DNA from: Poriferisodalis sp964484385
Lineage (GTDB): Bacteria; Actinomycetota; Acidimicrobiia; Acidimicrobiales; Poriferisodalaceae
Reading direction: 5' to 3'
Length of the DNA: 32,993 nt
Assembly (NCBI GenBank): GCA_964484385.1
Contig: CAZAFV010000034.1
Location: 1-32,993 of the forward strand
The notes under the pieces: generated by a model
The model's database searches: none
What the model was told of the DNA's origin: nothing
Seen by the model: only the letters and a program-made list of their open reading frames with translations
Shown: piece by piece, positions 26,438 through 32,993 of the stretch
How positions within the stretch are numbered: the stretch's first letter is position 1
Layout of the letters: each line of letters starts with the position of its first letter
Position numbers and translations under genes: made by a program

Positions 26438-27259
26438 CGGGGTATCCACCGCGGACCACCAGGCGTCGAGGCGGCGGCGGACCTCGGCGTCGCCCAGCTC
26501 GCCTTCGGTGCGGCGCAGCTCCAGCAGGAACTTCATGGCCTGGCCGACTTCGGGGCCGGGTTCGAGGCCGAGGTGGGACATCACCTCGTCGCCGTTCAGC
26601 TCGGGGCGGAGTTCTTTGCGCGTCTGCTCGCGGGCCAGCCGGGCGATGCGCACCTCGAAGCGGTCGAGCGCGTCGTGCAGGGCCTCGACACGCTTCACGT
26701 TGCGTGACGTGCAGTCGCTGCGGACCATATCGTTCAGATCGCCCAGCAGCGGCCCGGCGTCGCGGGCATACCGGCGCACGGCGGCGTCAGTCCAGCCGGT
26801 GTCGTACCCCTTGAAGCGGCCCGACAGGTGCACCAGGCGGGCGACTTGCGACGTCAGATCGTCGCTGTAGCCCATCTCGGGCATGCGACGGCGAGTCATC
26901 TTCGCCCCCACCGCCTCGTGGTTGCGGAACGTCACACCGCTGTGGGTGATTTCGCGGGTGAGCGGCTTGCCGATGTCGTGGAACAGGGCGCCGAGGCGCA
27001 CCCGCAGGCGTGGCGGGCTCTGGGCCACCACGGCGATCGTGTGGGCAAGCACGTCCTTGTGGCGGTGGATCGGGTCCTGCTCCAGCGCCAGCGCCGGCAG
27101 CTCGGGAAGGTGCTCGTCGGCCCAGCCGCTGTCGACCAGCTCCCACAGGCCCGGGCGCGGATCGTCGACCACGAGCACGCTGTTCAGCTCGTCGCAGGGC
27201 AACACGGCGCCGGCGTCGAGCTCCAGCTCGTCCACATCCGCGCGTTGCTCCGAAGCCAT
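26432..27259 (-). CDS. HD-domain protein matching the C-terminal half of actinobacterial CCA-adding enzyme/PcnA
   Basis: A 275-residue protein. The HD site is formed by H65 and H67 in PIHRHKDVLAH, H94-D95 in LFHDIGKP and H114 in FRNHEAVGAKM. The downstream parts DAAVRRYARDAGPLLGDL, VRSDCTSRNVKRVEALHD, and GPEVGQAMKFLLELR near the end match, by recall of the family, the tail of actinobacterial PcnA tRNA nucleotidyltransferases. The catalytic nucleotidyltransferase head (with its GGxVRD motif) and the RNA-binding neck that should precede it are absent: only about 60 residues lie before the HD domain, and upstream DNA is the dnaE promoter region. It therefore cannot add CCA by itself; a metal-dependent phosphohydrolase acting on nucleotides or RNA ends is inferred. 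ATG 27259 has GGAGG just upstream. Confidence 0.82.
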   Translation of the reverse strand: MASEQRADVDELELDAGAVLPCDELNSVLVVDDPRPGLWELVDSGWADEHLPELPALALEQDPIHRHKDVLAHTIAVVAQSPPRLRVRLGALFHDIGKPLTREITHSGVTFRNHEAVGAKMTRRRMPEMGYSDDLTSQVARLVHLSGRFKGYDTGWTDAAVRRYARDAGPLLGDLNDMVRSDCTSRNVKRVEALHDALDRFEVRIARLAREQTRKELRPELNGDEVMSHLGLEPGPEVGQAMKFLLELRRTEGELGDAEVRRRLDAWWSAVDTPR

Positions 27260-27310
27260 GCCTCCATGATGCAACCCTGCGAGCGGCCCTCCAACCATGT
27301 TTCTTGGGGT

Positions 27311-27386
27311 TTTGCGCATCTCGGGTCGCGGGCTGCCCGCGGGTTCGCCGCGCGCAAATGCGACCCGTCTATGTTCGACAGACGGG
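27311..27386 (+). promoter_or_regulatory. Overlapping inverted repeats in the divergent space before dnaE
   Basis: Four perfect pairings lie in 76 bases: TTTGCGC (27311-27317) with GCGCAAA (27352-27358); CGCGGG (27327-27332) with CCCGCG (27336-27341); CGGGTCGC (27322-27329) with GCGACCCG (27360-27367); and CCCGTCT (27364-27370) with AGACGGG (27380-27386). The third cannot form together with the second or fourth. This is the shape of a switching leader or of overlapping operators. It could serve dnaE, the divergent HD gene, or both. Confidence 0.4.
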
Positions 27387-27413
27387 CCGTTTTGGACGAG
27401 ATCGAGGAACAGC

Positions 27414-30400
27414 GTGGCAGCGTCGTTCGTGCACCTGCACACCCACACCGAGTACTCCCTGCTCGACGGCGCGGCGCGCGTCAATGAGGTGGTTGCGGCG
27501 GCGGCAGCCGACGGCCAGCCGGCGCTCGGCATCACCGACCACGGCAACATGTACGGCGTCCTCGACTTCTACCGGGCCTGCAAGACGTACGGCATCAAGC
27601 CGGTCATCGGCACCGAGGCCTACATGGCGCTCGAGAGCCGCCACGAGCGCCCCAGCCGCAACCGGGCCAAGAACGCCAAGGTCGACGACACCGGCGACGA
27701 CGGCGAGGGCGGCGGGAAGCTCTACTACCACCTGACGTTGCTGGCCCACAGCGACGCCGGCTACCGCAACCTGCTCAAGCTGGCCAGCCGGGCCTTCCTC
27801 GAGGGCTACTACTACAAGCCCCGGATGGACTGGGAGATGTTCGCCGACCACGCTGAGGGGCTCACGGCCACCACCGGCTGCCTCGGCAGCGTCGTGCAGC
27901 AGGCCCTGCTGAACGGCGACTACGACGAGGCCCGCCGGCGGGCCGGGCGCCTGCAGGACATCTTCGGCCGCGACTCGCTGTACGTGGAGCTGCAGGACCA
28001 CGGCATCGACGCCCAGCACGACTGCAACCCGCAACTCCTGCAGATCGCTCACGATCTCAACGCGCCCCTGCTGGCCACCAACGACCTGCACTACACCCAC
28101 CAGCACGATGCGGTGGCGCACGACGCGCTGCTCTGCGTGCAGACCGGTTCGCTGCGCAGCGACGCCGACCGATTCAAGTTCCACGGCGACCATCACTATC
28201 TCAAGTCGGCCAAGGAGATGCGGGAGCTGTTCAGCGAGTTCCCCGAGGCGTGCGACAACACGCTGGCCATCGCCGACCGGGCCGAGACCAACATCTCCTT
28301 CGGCCAGGTGCTGCTGCCGCACTTCGAGGTGCCCGCTCCCCACGCCGACGCCGACGCCTACCTGTCGCACCTGGCGTTCGAGGGGGCGAAGCGGCGCTGG
28401 GGCTCGAACGTGCCCGAAAGCACTGCTGCACGCATCGCATACGAGCTGCGGGTCATCTCCGACATGGGCTTCAGCAGCTACTTCCTGATCACCTGGGACC
28501 TCATCCGTCATGCCCGCGAGAGCAACATCCGGGTGGGACCGGGGCGGGGCTCGGCGGCAGGCTGCGTGGTGGCCTACTGCCTGGGCATCACCGACCTCGA
28601 CCCGATCAAGTACGGCCTGCTGTTCGAGCGGTTCCTGAACCCGGCCCGCATCTCGATGCCTGACATCGACATCGACTTCGACGACCGCTACCGCGACGAG
28701 ATGATCCGCTACACGGCCCAGAAGTACGGCCACGACCACGTGGCGCAGATCATCACCTTCTCCACCATCAAGGCACGGGCGGCGGTGCGCGACGCAGCCC
28801 GGGTGCTGGGCAAGCCCTATTCGCTGGGCGACCGCATCTCCAAGGCCATGCCGCCGCTGATCATGGGGCGCGACACGCCGCTCGGCGCCTGCCTCGAACC
28901 CGACGACAAGCACGCCGACGGGTACGCAGCCGCTGCCGAGCTGCGCACCATGTACTCCACCGACGACGAGGTGCGCGAGGTGGTGGACGTGGCCCGCGGC
29001 CTCGAGGGCCTCATCCGGCAGGACTCGGTGCACGCCGCCGCCGTGGTGATCAGCCCCGAGCCGCTCACCGAATACCTGCCCATCCAGCGCAAGCCCGAGT
29101 CGGGCACCGACCCCGACGAGGCGCCGATCGTCACCCAGTTCGACATGGGCGGCGTGGAAGACCTGGGCCTGCTGAAGATGGACTTCCTCGGGCTGCGGAC
29201 GCTGTCGATCATCGACGATGCGGTGAAGCTCGTCGAGCGCAGCAGCGGCGCGCAGCTCGACATCGACGCGGTGCCGCTCGACGACGACGCCACGTTCGAG
29301 CTGCTGTGCGCCGGCGACACGATGGGCGTGTTCCAGCTCGAGTCGACGCCGGTGCGGTCGCTGCTGCAGTCGATGCGCCCCACCCGGTTCGAGGACATCT
29401 GCGCGCTGGTGGCGCTGTACCGGCCCGGGCCGATGGCCGCCGACATGCACAACAGCTACGCGCACCGCAAGAACGGCCGCCAGCCCGCCACCCCGCCGCA
29501 CCCTGACCTCGCCGAGCTGCTTGAAGAGACCTACGGGCTGATGATCTACCAAGAGTCGATGATGCGGGTGGCCCAGGAGATCGCCGGCTACTCCATGGCC
29601 GAGGCCGACGACCTGCGCAAAGCGTGCGGCAAGAAGAACCGCGAGCAGATCGCCGAGCACCGCACCAAGTTCGTAGAAGGCAGCGTGGCGAAGGGCTACA
29701 CGGAAAACCTGGGCAAGCAGCTCTTCGACATCATCGAGCCGTTCGCCGATTACGCATTCAACAAGAGCCACGCCTTCGCCTACGGGCTGATCGCCTACCA
29801 GACGGCGTACCTGAAGGCCAACCACCGCACCGAATTCCTGGCAGCAGTGCTCACCGGCTCGAAGCGCAACATCGACAAGGCGGGCGTGTACCTGGCCGAC
29901 TGCCGCCAGTCGGGGATCGACGTGCTGGTGCCCGACATCAACCGCTCCGAGCTCGACTTCACCGCCGACGGGCACACGATTCCCTTCGGGCTGTCGGCGG
30001 TGCGCAACGTGGGCGTGAGAGTGGCTGAGCCGATCCTCGACGAGCGTGCGGCCAACGGGCCGTTTGCCGACTTCGAGGACTACTGCATGCGTGTGCCTCG
30101 GGAGGTGCTCAACCGGCGGTTCACCGAGTCGCTCATCAAGGCGGGCGCCTTCGAGACGTGCGGGCACAGCCGGGCGGGACTGCTGCGGGTGTTCGAGCAG
30201 ATCGTCGAGTTTGCGCTGCGGCGGCGGGAGGAGGCCGCAGCCGGGGTGCAGTCGCTGTTCGGCGGCGGCAACGGCCAGGCCGGCAGCGGCAGCGACGACG
30301 GCGGGCCGGGCTTCGACGAGCGCATCGAGGTGCCCGACATCGACGCCTCCGAGCGCGACACGCTGGCGTGGGAGAAGGAGCTGCTCGGGCTGTACGTCTC

Positions 30401-30974
30401 CGACCATCCGCTGCGCGGCGGCGAGGCCCAGCTGCGGCGCGTGACCGACTGCGATATCAGCGGTCTGGGCGACCTGCAGCCCAGCCACGATGGCAGCCAG
30501 CAGTGGGTGACGCTGGGCGGCGTGGTGCAGAGCCTGCAGCGCCGCTACACGCGCGGCGGCGACCCGATGGCCCGGTTCATGCTCGAAGACCTGTCCGGCT
30601 CGATCGAGGTCACCCTGTTCCCCAAGGGCTTCGCCGCCGCGGGCGCCACGCTGGCCGAGGACGCCGTGGTGCTGGTGCGGGGCCGCCCCGACCGTCGCGG
30701 CGAGGGCGAGACGACGTTCCTGGCGAACGAGGTGGAGCCGCTGGAGCTGCGCAAGGGACCCGTGCCGGTGTCGCTCGACGTGGAGCGGGTGGACATCGAC
30801 GACCACTGGCTGGAAGCGTTCGAGCAGATGCTGTCGGACTACCCCGGCGACGCGCCGGTGCACATCCGGGTGGGCGACTCGGTGGTGCAGCTGCCGGAGT
30901 CGCGCTGGGTGGATGCCCGCACCTTGGCGGGCCCGATGCGGGAGCTGTTAGGCGCGGATGCCGTGCGCACCTAG
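27414..30974 (+). CDS. dnaE: DNA polymerase III alpha subunit
   Basis: A 1186-residue replicative polymerase. The PHP domain starts at once with HLHTHTEYS (7-13) and ITDHGN (40-45). The palm holds PDIDIDFDD with D417 and D419, and the third acid D590 in KMDFLGLRT; GPGRGSAAG precedes the palm and YNKS-like FNKSHAFAYG lies in the fingers. A helix-hairpin-helix region follows, then the OB-fold near 1030-1080 (QQWVTLGGVVQSL, MLEDLSGSIEVTLFPKGF). Length and layout are those of DnaE1, not PolC or the shorter error-prone DnaE2. GTG 27414 is the likely start: GAGGA lies at 27404-27408 and the protein then opens at the PHP domain; the longer in-frame ATG at 27297 adds 39 residues without family character and overlaps the structured space. 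It is essential for chromosome replication. Confidence 0.97.
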   Translation: MAASFVHLHTHTEYSLLDGAARVNEVVAAAAADGQPALGITDHGNMYGVLDFYRACKTYGIKPVIGTEAYMALESRHERPSRNRAKNAKVDDTGDDGEGGGKLYYHLTLLAHSDAGYRNLLKLASRAFLEGYYYKPRMDWEMFADHAEGLTATTGCLGSVVQQALLNGDYDEARRRAGRLQDIFGRDSLYVELQDHGIDAQHDCNPQLLQIAHDLNAPLLATNDLHYTHQHDAVAHDALLCVQTGSLRSDADRFKFHGDHHYLKSAKEMRELFSEFPEACDNTLAIADRAETNISFGQVLLPHFEVPAPHADADAYLSHLAFEGAKRRWGSNVPESTAARIAYELRVISDMGFSSYFLITWDLIRHARESNIRVGPGRGSAAGCVVAYCLGITDLDPIKYGLLFERFLNPARISMPDIDIDFDDRYRDEMIRYTAQKYGHDHVAQIITFSTIKARAAVRDAARVLGKPYSLGDRISKAMPPLIMGRDTPLGACLEPDDKHADGYAAAAELRTMYSTDDEVREVVDVARGLEGLIRQDSVHAAAVVISPEPLTEYLPIQRKPESGTDPDEAPIVTQFDMGGVEDLGLLKMDFLGLRTLSIIDDAVKLVERSSGAQLDIDAVPLDDDATFELLCAGDTMGVFQLESTPVRSLLQSMRPTRFEDICALVALYRPGPMAADMHNSYAHRKNGRQPATPPHPDLAELLEETYGLMIYQESMMRVAQEIAGYSMAEADDLRKACGKKNREQIAEHRTKFVEGSVAKGYTENLGKQLFDIIEPFADYAFNKSHAFAYGLIAYQTAYLKANHRTEFLAAVLTGSKRNIDKAGVYLADCRQSGIDVLVPDINRSELDFTADGHTIPFGLSAVRNVGVRVAEPILDERAANGPFADFEDYCMRVPREVLNRRFTESLIKAGAFETCGHSRAGLLRVFEQIVEFALRRREEAAAGVQSLFGGGNGQAGSGSDDGGPGFDERIEVPDIDASERDTLAWEKELLGLYVSDHPLRGGEAQLRRVTDCDISGLGDLQPSHDGSQQWVTLGGVVQSLQRRYTRGGDPMARFMLEDLSGSIEVTLFPKGFAAAGATLAEDAVVLVRGRPDRRGEGETTFLANEVEPLELRKGPVPVSLDVERVDIDDHWLEAFEQMLSDYPGDAPVHIRVGDSVVQLPESRWVDARTLAGPMRELLGADAVRT

Positions 30975-31142
30975 CCGGTGGCGTGGAGCGGTCTTGGTCA
31001 ACCGGTGCACAAGCGTCAGGATTCCGTCGGCAATCCCTCAGCCATGACCGAGTCAGACCACTAGTCTTGCCCGTTGGTTGCGCGAGCAGCCAGCCCCCGG
31101 GTCCGCGGCATCGGCCGCTGAACAGCTTCTTCAGGAGAACGC

Positions 31143-31322
31143 ATGAGCGACGCCGATACCCGCAAGGTTGACGGAAAGGCGATCGAGGACCCGCACAAGA
31201 TGATGGTCCCGTTTGCGAAGTTCAAGAGCTTCGAGTTCGCCGACAAGCTCTGGGTGCTCGGCGGGCTGCTCTTCCTGATCATCCTGATCAACATCGTCTT
31301 CTCCGGCGGCACCGGGGGCTAG
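31143..31322 (+). CDS. Small single-pass membrane protein of unknown function (59 residues)
   Basis: A short gene with a strong ribosome-binding site (AGGAGA at 31133-31138, 4 bases from the ATG). The product begins with a polar stretch (MSDADTRKVDGK), continues with an amphipathic part rich in Phe and Lys (PFAKFKSFEFADKLW), and ends in one hydrophobic helix (VLGGLLFLIILINIVF) followed by SGGTGG. This predicts an N-in small membrane protein. I do not recognise the family. It stands alone between dnaE and thrS, with 168 bases before it; in that space a TAGTCT sequence (31061-31066) could be a -10 box. Codon use agrees with its neighbours, which with the ribosome-binding site supports a real gene. 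Confidence 0.7.
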   Translation: MSDADTRKVDGKAIEDPHKMMVPFAKFKSFEFADKLWVLGGLLFLIILINIVFSGGTGG

Positions 31323-31437
31323 CCGCCGCTGCATGTCACCCGCACTACGCACGTCGCCTGCGCTGTTGCCACAAGCTCAGCCGGCTGCGACCGGCGGCCA
31401 TCGATCTCGGTGAGCACGAATCACGCCCGCGCAGAAC

Positions 31438-31489
31438 GCCGCATGCTGAAATTCGTTGGAATGCGCGGCACCGAGACAGGGAAACTGTC
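31438..31489 (+). promoter_or_regulatory. Structured leader before thrS
   Basis: Two stem-loops can form in the thrS leader: GCCGCAT (31438-31444) with ATGCGCGGC (31461-31469, two bases bulged), and GACAG (31475-31479) with CTGTC (31485-31489) around GGAAA. The likely ribosome-binding site AGGGA (31478-31482) lies in the second hairpin. This could allow translational control of ThrRS synthesis. No T-box sequence is present. Confidence 0.35.
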
Positions 31490-31492
31490 CTT

Positions 31493-32983
31493 ATGAGCGG
31501 CAGCAACGGCGCAAACCCGGGTGACGCGAGCGACGGGCGTGCCGCTGTCACCGTGGTGCTGCCCGACGGGCAGTCCCGGGAGCTTGCCGGTGGCGCGACC
31601 GGCGCGGATCTCGCTGCGTCGCTGGGGCGGCGGGCAGCCAAGGACGCGTTGATCGCCGTTGCCGACGGCGAGCAGCTCGACCTGAACCGGCCCTTGCCCG
31701 ACGGCGCTTCGGTGTCGCTGGTGTTCCCGTCGTCGGACGAGGGGCTCGAGGTGCTGCGCCACTCGACCGCCCACGTGCTGGCCCAGGCGGTGCTGCGTCT
31801 GTACCCCGGCGCCACCTTCTCGATCGGGCCGCCGATCACCGACGGCTTCTACTACGACTTCGACCTGGGCCTCGACGACAGCGGGCGGCCGCGCACGTTT
31901 TCCGATGAGGATCTCGAGGCCATCGAGACCGAGATGCGGGCCATCGTGGCCGCTCGCCAGCCGTTCATCCGCGCCGAGGTAAGCCGGGCTGCTGCCGATG
32001 AGCTGTTCGCCGCGCACCCCTACAAGATCGAGATCCTCGACGGCGAGGCCGACGACCCCGCGTCGGGCCCCGAGGGCGGGGTGATCACCACCTATCGCAA
32101 CACCGACGAGTTCGTCGACCTGTGCCGCGGCCCTCACGTGCCCGACACCGGGCGGCTGGGTCACTTCAAGCTGATGCGCGTGGCGGGCGCGTACTGGCGG
32201 GGCGACGAGAACCGCCAGATGCTGCAGCGCATCTACGGCACTGCGTGGGGCTCGAAGGGCGAGCTGGCTGCGCACCTGGAGCGGCTGGAGGAGGCCGCCA
32301 AGCGTGACCACCGCCGGCTCGTCACCGAGCTGGACTTGCTGAGCTTTCCTGCGGAGCTGGGAGGCGGGCTAGCCGTGTGGCACCCCAAGGGTGCGGTGAT
32401 CCGCAAGCTCATGGAGGACTACAGCCGCGACCGCCACGAAGCGGGCGGCTACGAGTTCGTGTACACCCCGCACCTGGCCAACGCCCAGCTCTTCGAGACC
32501 TCCGGGCACCTCGACTTCTACGCCGAGGGCATGTACCCGCCGATGGAGATGGACAACGGCATCTACTACCCCAAGCCGATGAACTGCCCGATGCACTGCC
32601 TGATCTTCAATCAGCGCCAGCGCTCGTACCGGGAGCTGCCGCTGCGGCTGTTCGAGCTGGGCACCGTGTACCGCTACGAGCGCTCGGGCACCTTGCACGG
32701 GCTGATGCGGATCCGGGGGTTCACCCAAGACGACAGCCACCTGTACGTGGCGCCCGAGCAGCTGCCCGACGAGATCGAGCGACTGCTCGACTTCGTGCTG
32801 TCGGTGCTGAACGCGTTCGGCTTCGAGGAATTCGAGTTCAAGCTGTCCACCCAGGATCCCGACAAGTACGTGGGCGACGACGAGGGCTGGGAACGGGCGA
32901 CGGCTGCGCTGCGGGCTGCAATGCACCGGCGCGCCCACGAGTACATGGAAGCCGAGGGCGAGGCGGCGTTCGACGGGCCGTAG
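31493..32983 (+). CDS. thrS: Threonyl-tRNA synthetase, interrupted by in-frame TAG near the window end
   Basis: The visible 496 residues have the N-terminal TGS domain (about 18-78), the editing domain with HSTAH (90-94) and CRGPH (211-215), and most of the class II catalytic core: MNCPMH (363-368, zinc ligand C365), YRYERSGTLHGL-MRIRGFTQDDSH (zinc ligand H416). ThrRS is normally about 640-680 residues. The frame ends at TAG (32981-32983) in the text AFDGP-stop-IDS, where the family reads AFYGPKID: the tyrosine is Asp and the lysine codon AAG is TAG. The frame stays open for the last 10 bases. The third zinc ligand and the anticodon-binding domain would be lost. An essential enzyme should not be broken, so an error at a contig end, or a truly recoded or mutant codon, must be considered. 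It charges tRNA-Thr. Confidence 0.92.
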   Translation: MSGSNGANPGDASDGRAAVTVVLPDGQSRELAGGATGADLAASLGRRAAKDALIAVADGEQLDLNRPLPDGASVSLVFPSSDEGLEVLRHSTAHVLAQAVLRLYPGATFSIGPPITDGFYYDFDLGLDDSGRPRTFSDEDLEAIETEMRAIVAARQPFIRAEVSRAAADELFAAHPYKIEILDGEADDPASGPEGGVITTYRNTDEFVDLCRGPHVPDTGRLGHFKLMRVAGAYWRGDENRQMLQRIYGTAWGSKGELAAHLERLEEAAKRDHRRLVTELDLLSFPAELGGGLAVWHPKGAVIRKLMEDYSRDRHEAGGYEFVYTPHLANAQLFETSGHLDFYAEGMYPPMEMDNGIYYPKPMNCPMHCLIFNQRQRSYRELPLRLFELGTVYRYERSGTLHGLMRIRGFTQDDSHLYVAPEQLPDEIERLLDFVLSVLNAFGFEEFEFKLSTQDPDKYVGDDEGWERATAALRAAMHRRAHEYMEAEGEAAFDGP

Positions 32984-32993
32984 ATCGACAGCG

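Noticed and set aside
27367..27382. LexA/SOS box upstream of dnaE
   Set aside because: Only a single TGTTCGA-like half-site is present, without the matching second half at the actinobacterial spacing.
27369..30863. Very long open frame (1164 codons) on the minus strand opposite dnaE
   Set aside because: It is antisense to a well-conserved DnaE with all motifs. Its length comes from the high GC content, and its translation is Val/His/Leu/Gln/Gly-rich with no domain.
31323..31492. T-box riboswitch before thrS
   Set aside because: No TGGN bulge or conserved T-box 14-mer was found; CGGCACCGAG only loosely resembles it.

Overview
The window is a gapped metagenome-type scaffold that looks like pieces of at least two genomes. 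Bases 1-4788 come from a Gram-negative bacterium: they carry the C-terminal two thirds of LpxC, the committed enzyme of lipid A synthesis, and a dispersed double-hairpin repeat typical of such genomes. After a 48-N gap (4789-4836) a similar segment runs to 6983 with an SDR oxidoreductase and a luciferase-like monooxygenase. After a gap of exactly 100 N (6984-7083) the sequence changes to very GC-rich DNA with several GTG starts and actinobacterial gene types: cell-wall-binding-repeat proteins, a PcnA-like HD protein, a three-gene sdhCAB and DnaE. I read 7084-32993 as a high-GC actinobacterium, perhaps Acidimicrobiia-like (inference). The taxonomic break at the 100-N gap should be kept in mind before any gene-neighbourhood argument is made across it.

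Layout. 1-4788: lpxC (partial), a repeat, a secreted M48 metalloprotease with TPR-like tail, a convergent SprT-like protein, a secreted unknown protein, and an SLC13/DASS transporter with RCK-C domains cut by the gap. 4837-6983: SDR, a 141-bp stretch with inverted-repeat ends, and an LLM flavin monooxygenase. 7084-12558: TetR fragment; a MoxR/ChlI-like AAA ATPase followed by a von Willebrand A protein (a chaperone-type pair); and, divergent from them, a GH2-like protein that has lost its catalytic part. 12659-16261: sdhCAB, a type-B succinate:quinone oxidoreductase. 16326-21138: two tandem secreted paralogues joining CWB2-like modules to an eight-motif beta-propeller, which are the most novel-looking genes here. 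21229-22737: lipoprotein of the soluble glucose/sorbosone dehydrogenase family. 22903-25534: split-barrel flavin/F420-type protein, then an NfeD-like/flotillin pair. 25544-27259: TerC and a PcnA-like HD protein without its nucleotidyltransferase head. 27414-30974: dnaE. 31143-31322: 59-residue single-pass membrane protein. 31493-32983: thrS with an in-frame amber codon at a conserved lysine 10 bases before the window ends.

No rRNA, tRNA, CRISPR array or insertion-sequence transposase was seen. No stretch longer than about 215 bases lacks a gene or an assembly gap; the longest intergenic pieces (620-832, 5638-5844, 30975-31142, 31323-31492) are described in the entries.
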